From the NCBI RefSeq assembly GCF_020524345.1, contig NZ_JAIVLH010000002.1, positions 62,001 through 126,000 on the forward strand: a stretch of DNA of 64,000 nt, written 5' to 3'. Origin of the DNA: Metabacillus niabensis. GTDB taxonomy: Bacteria > Bacillota > Bacilli > Bacillales > Bacillaceae. The notes beneath the pieces are model-generated. The model was not told the DNA's origin. It saw nothing but the letters and a program-made list of their open reading frames with translations, and did no database searches. Of the stretch, positions 63,192 to 64,000 are shown piece after piece. Each line of letters begins with the position of its first letter. Position 1 is the stretch's first letter. The position numbers and the translations under genes are program-made.

Positions 63192-63974
63192 ATGCCCTTA
63201 CAAAAGAGACAAGCAATTAAAGCTCTTATTTTATTGGTGTTTGCCAGCTTTCTTTTTATTTTGCATCAATCGGGAGAGATGACAAACTTTATTCATCCTA
63301 ATTATCTACATGTTAGTCAGTTCGCATCCATTCTTTTTTTGATTCTATTTTTCTTTCAAGTTCCACGAATTTTTAGACCACTTGATGCAGAGCCTGATCA
63401 TACTCATTGCAGTCCTTGGGGATGTCATCATGAAGAAGAAGGGTTTTCTATAAAGACTATATTTTCTATTGGAATGATTATTGTTCCGCTTTTAACAGGG
63501 CTTATGATGCCTTATAAAACCTTTGGGGCTGAGGAAACACTGAAGCGGGGCATCCAATATGCTGGTCTCGATCAAAAGAGATTAGGGAATAGCGATATAA
63601 AAAGTATGATGAGTCTTCCTGTTATTCGCTTTGACGGTACAGATTTTGCTAATTATATGGGGATTCTATCGGAATATCCAGAGGTTTTTGAAGGGAAAAA
63701 GATTGAGATAGAAGGGTTTATTGCAGAAGATCAATTTCTGAGAAAAAAACAAAAAGTGATTGCTAGATTTCAAGTTACCCACTGTATAGCTGATGCACAT
63801 GCAAGTGGATTTAAGCTTGAGAATAGTAATGAGTTTCACTTAACCAATAATACGTGGGTTCGGATGAAGGGGACGTTAAAAGTAAAGGAAGAGAGCCAAC
63901 AATATATACCTGTTATTCATGTCAATAGTGTTGAGACCATTGATACACCAAAAAATCCTTATATTTTTTCATAG
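63192..63974 (+). CDS. ycgQ: YcgQ-like membrane protein (TIGR03943/DUF1980), 260 aa
   Basis: Two N-terminal helices (about 10-28, 42-60) and one at about 95-113 flank a loop with a metal-binding look (DHTHCSPWGCHHEE, about 72-85). The C-terminal half is an OB-like domain outside or at the membrane, with the family motif VTHCIADAHASGF (usually CCxADA; here the first Cys is replaced by His). ATG 63192 follows AAAGGAGAG. It works with YcgR in a putative permease pair. Function unknown, possibly zinc or another metal. It ends 26 bases before the window edge, where I see only a short unassigned tail. Confidence 0.87.
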   Translation: MPLQKRQAIKALILLVFASFLFILHQSGEMTNFIHPNYLHVSQFASILFLILFFFQVPRIFRPLDAEPDHTHCSPWGCHHEEEGFSIKTIFSIGMIIVPLLTGLMMPYKTFGAEETLKRGIQYAGLDQKRLGNSDIKSMMSLPVIRFDGTDFANYMGILSEYPEVFEGKKIEIEGFIAEDQFLRKKQKVIARFQVTHCIADAHASGFKLENSNEFHLTNNTWVRMKGTLKVKEESQQYIPVIHVNSVETIDTPKNPYIFS

Positions 63975-64000
63975 ATTTTATAAAGGGACAGTCCAAAAAA

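Overview
The window looks like the chromosome of an aerobic, endospore-forming member of the Bacillaceae, close to Bacillus or Metabacillus. It is AT-rich, with strong AAGGAGG-type ribosome binding sites and frequent TTG/GTG starts. Small spore genes (sspP, sspO, sspN, tlp, cotM) surround citB, followed by yneP-yneQ-yneR-plsY-yneT-parE-parC in the B. subtilis order. Regulation is typical of Firmicutes: a PerR box, a XylR operator, CcpA cre sites, CcpC-type boxes and a leucine T-box. I see no tRNA, rRNA, CRISPR array, insertion sequence or prophage.

Layout. (1) 1-4.8 kb: an uncharacterised, probably sporulation-linked cluster of coiled-coil proteins, a ten-cysteine protein, a JAMM-type metallopeptidase and a small basic protein ending in a Gly-Gly-Cys-Cys tail. 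(2) 5.2-11.5 kb: PerR-controlled catalase, a YkhA-like thioesterase, NAD salvage genes (pncA, pncB, nadE) and a short-chain dehydrogenase. (3) 11.7-16.9 kb: a YkoG/YkoH-like two-component system with two secreted PepSY proteins, each preceded by the same direct-repeat motif, then a lone glutamine synthetase gene. (4) 17.1-34.1 kb: a glucuronoxylan/aldouronate utilisation island: uxuB, xylA, aguA, a Gfo/Idh oxidoreductase, an LplB/YtcP-type importer with its lipoprotein, a YesL-like protein, a Nif3-family protein, uxuA, a GntR regulator and a large GH2 enzyme. (5) 34.3-49.9 kb: a PAS histidine kinase and the conserved cotM-citB-parC block. (6) 49.9-54.6 kb: small membrane proteins, a UbiB-like kinase, DUF2243, CtaG and YfhF. 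(7) 54.6-58.6 kb: a GbsR-like regulator divergent from the opuA glycine betaine importer. (8) 58.7-64 kb: T-box-controlled leuA, a COG0523 GTPase and the YcgR/YcgQ pair.

In the island, oligosaccharides carrying (methyl)glucuronic acid would enter through the lipoprotein and two permeases, with an ATPase supplied from elsewhere. AguA removes the uronic acid, XylA isomerises the xylose, and UxuB and UxuA convert fructuronate through mannonate to 2-keto-3-deoxygluconate. Three sites share the identical 16-mer ACTACCATACTAGTAT upstream of the oxidoreductase, the permease and uxuA, and a weaker copy lies before the GH2 gene. They probably form the regulon of the local GntR protein, while xylA-aguA is under XylR plus CcpA. 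The least explained parts are the JAMM/coiled-coil cluster, the PepSY two-component module, the glutamine synthetase with an altered feedback site, and the Nif3-family protein in the uronate operon.
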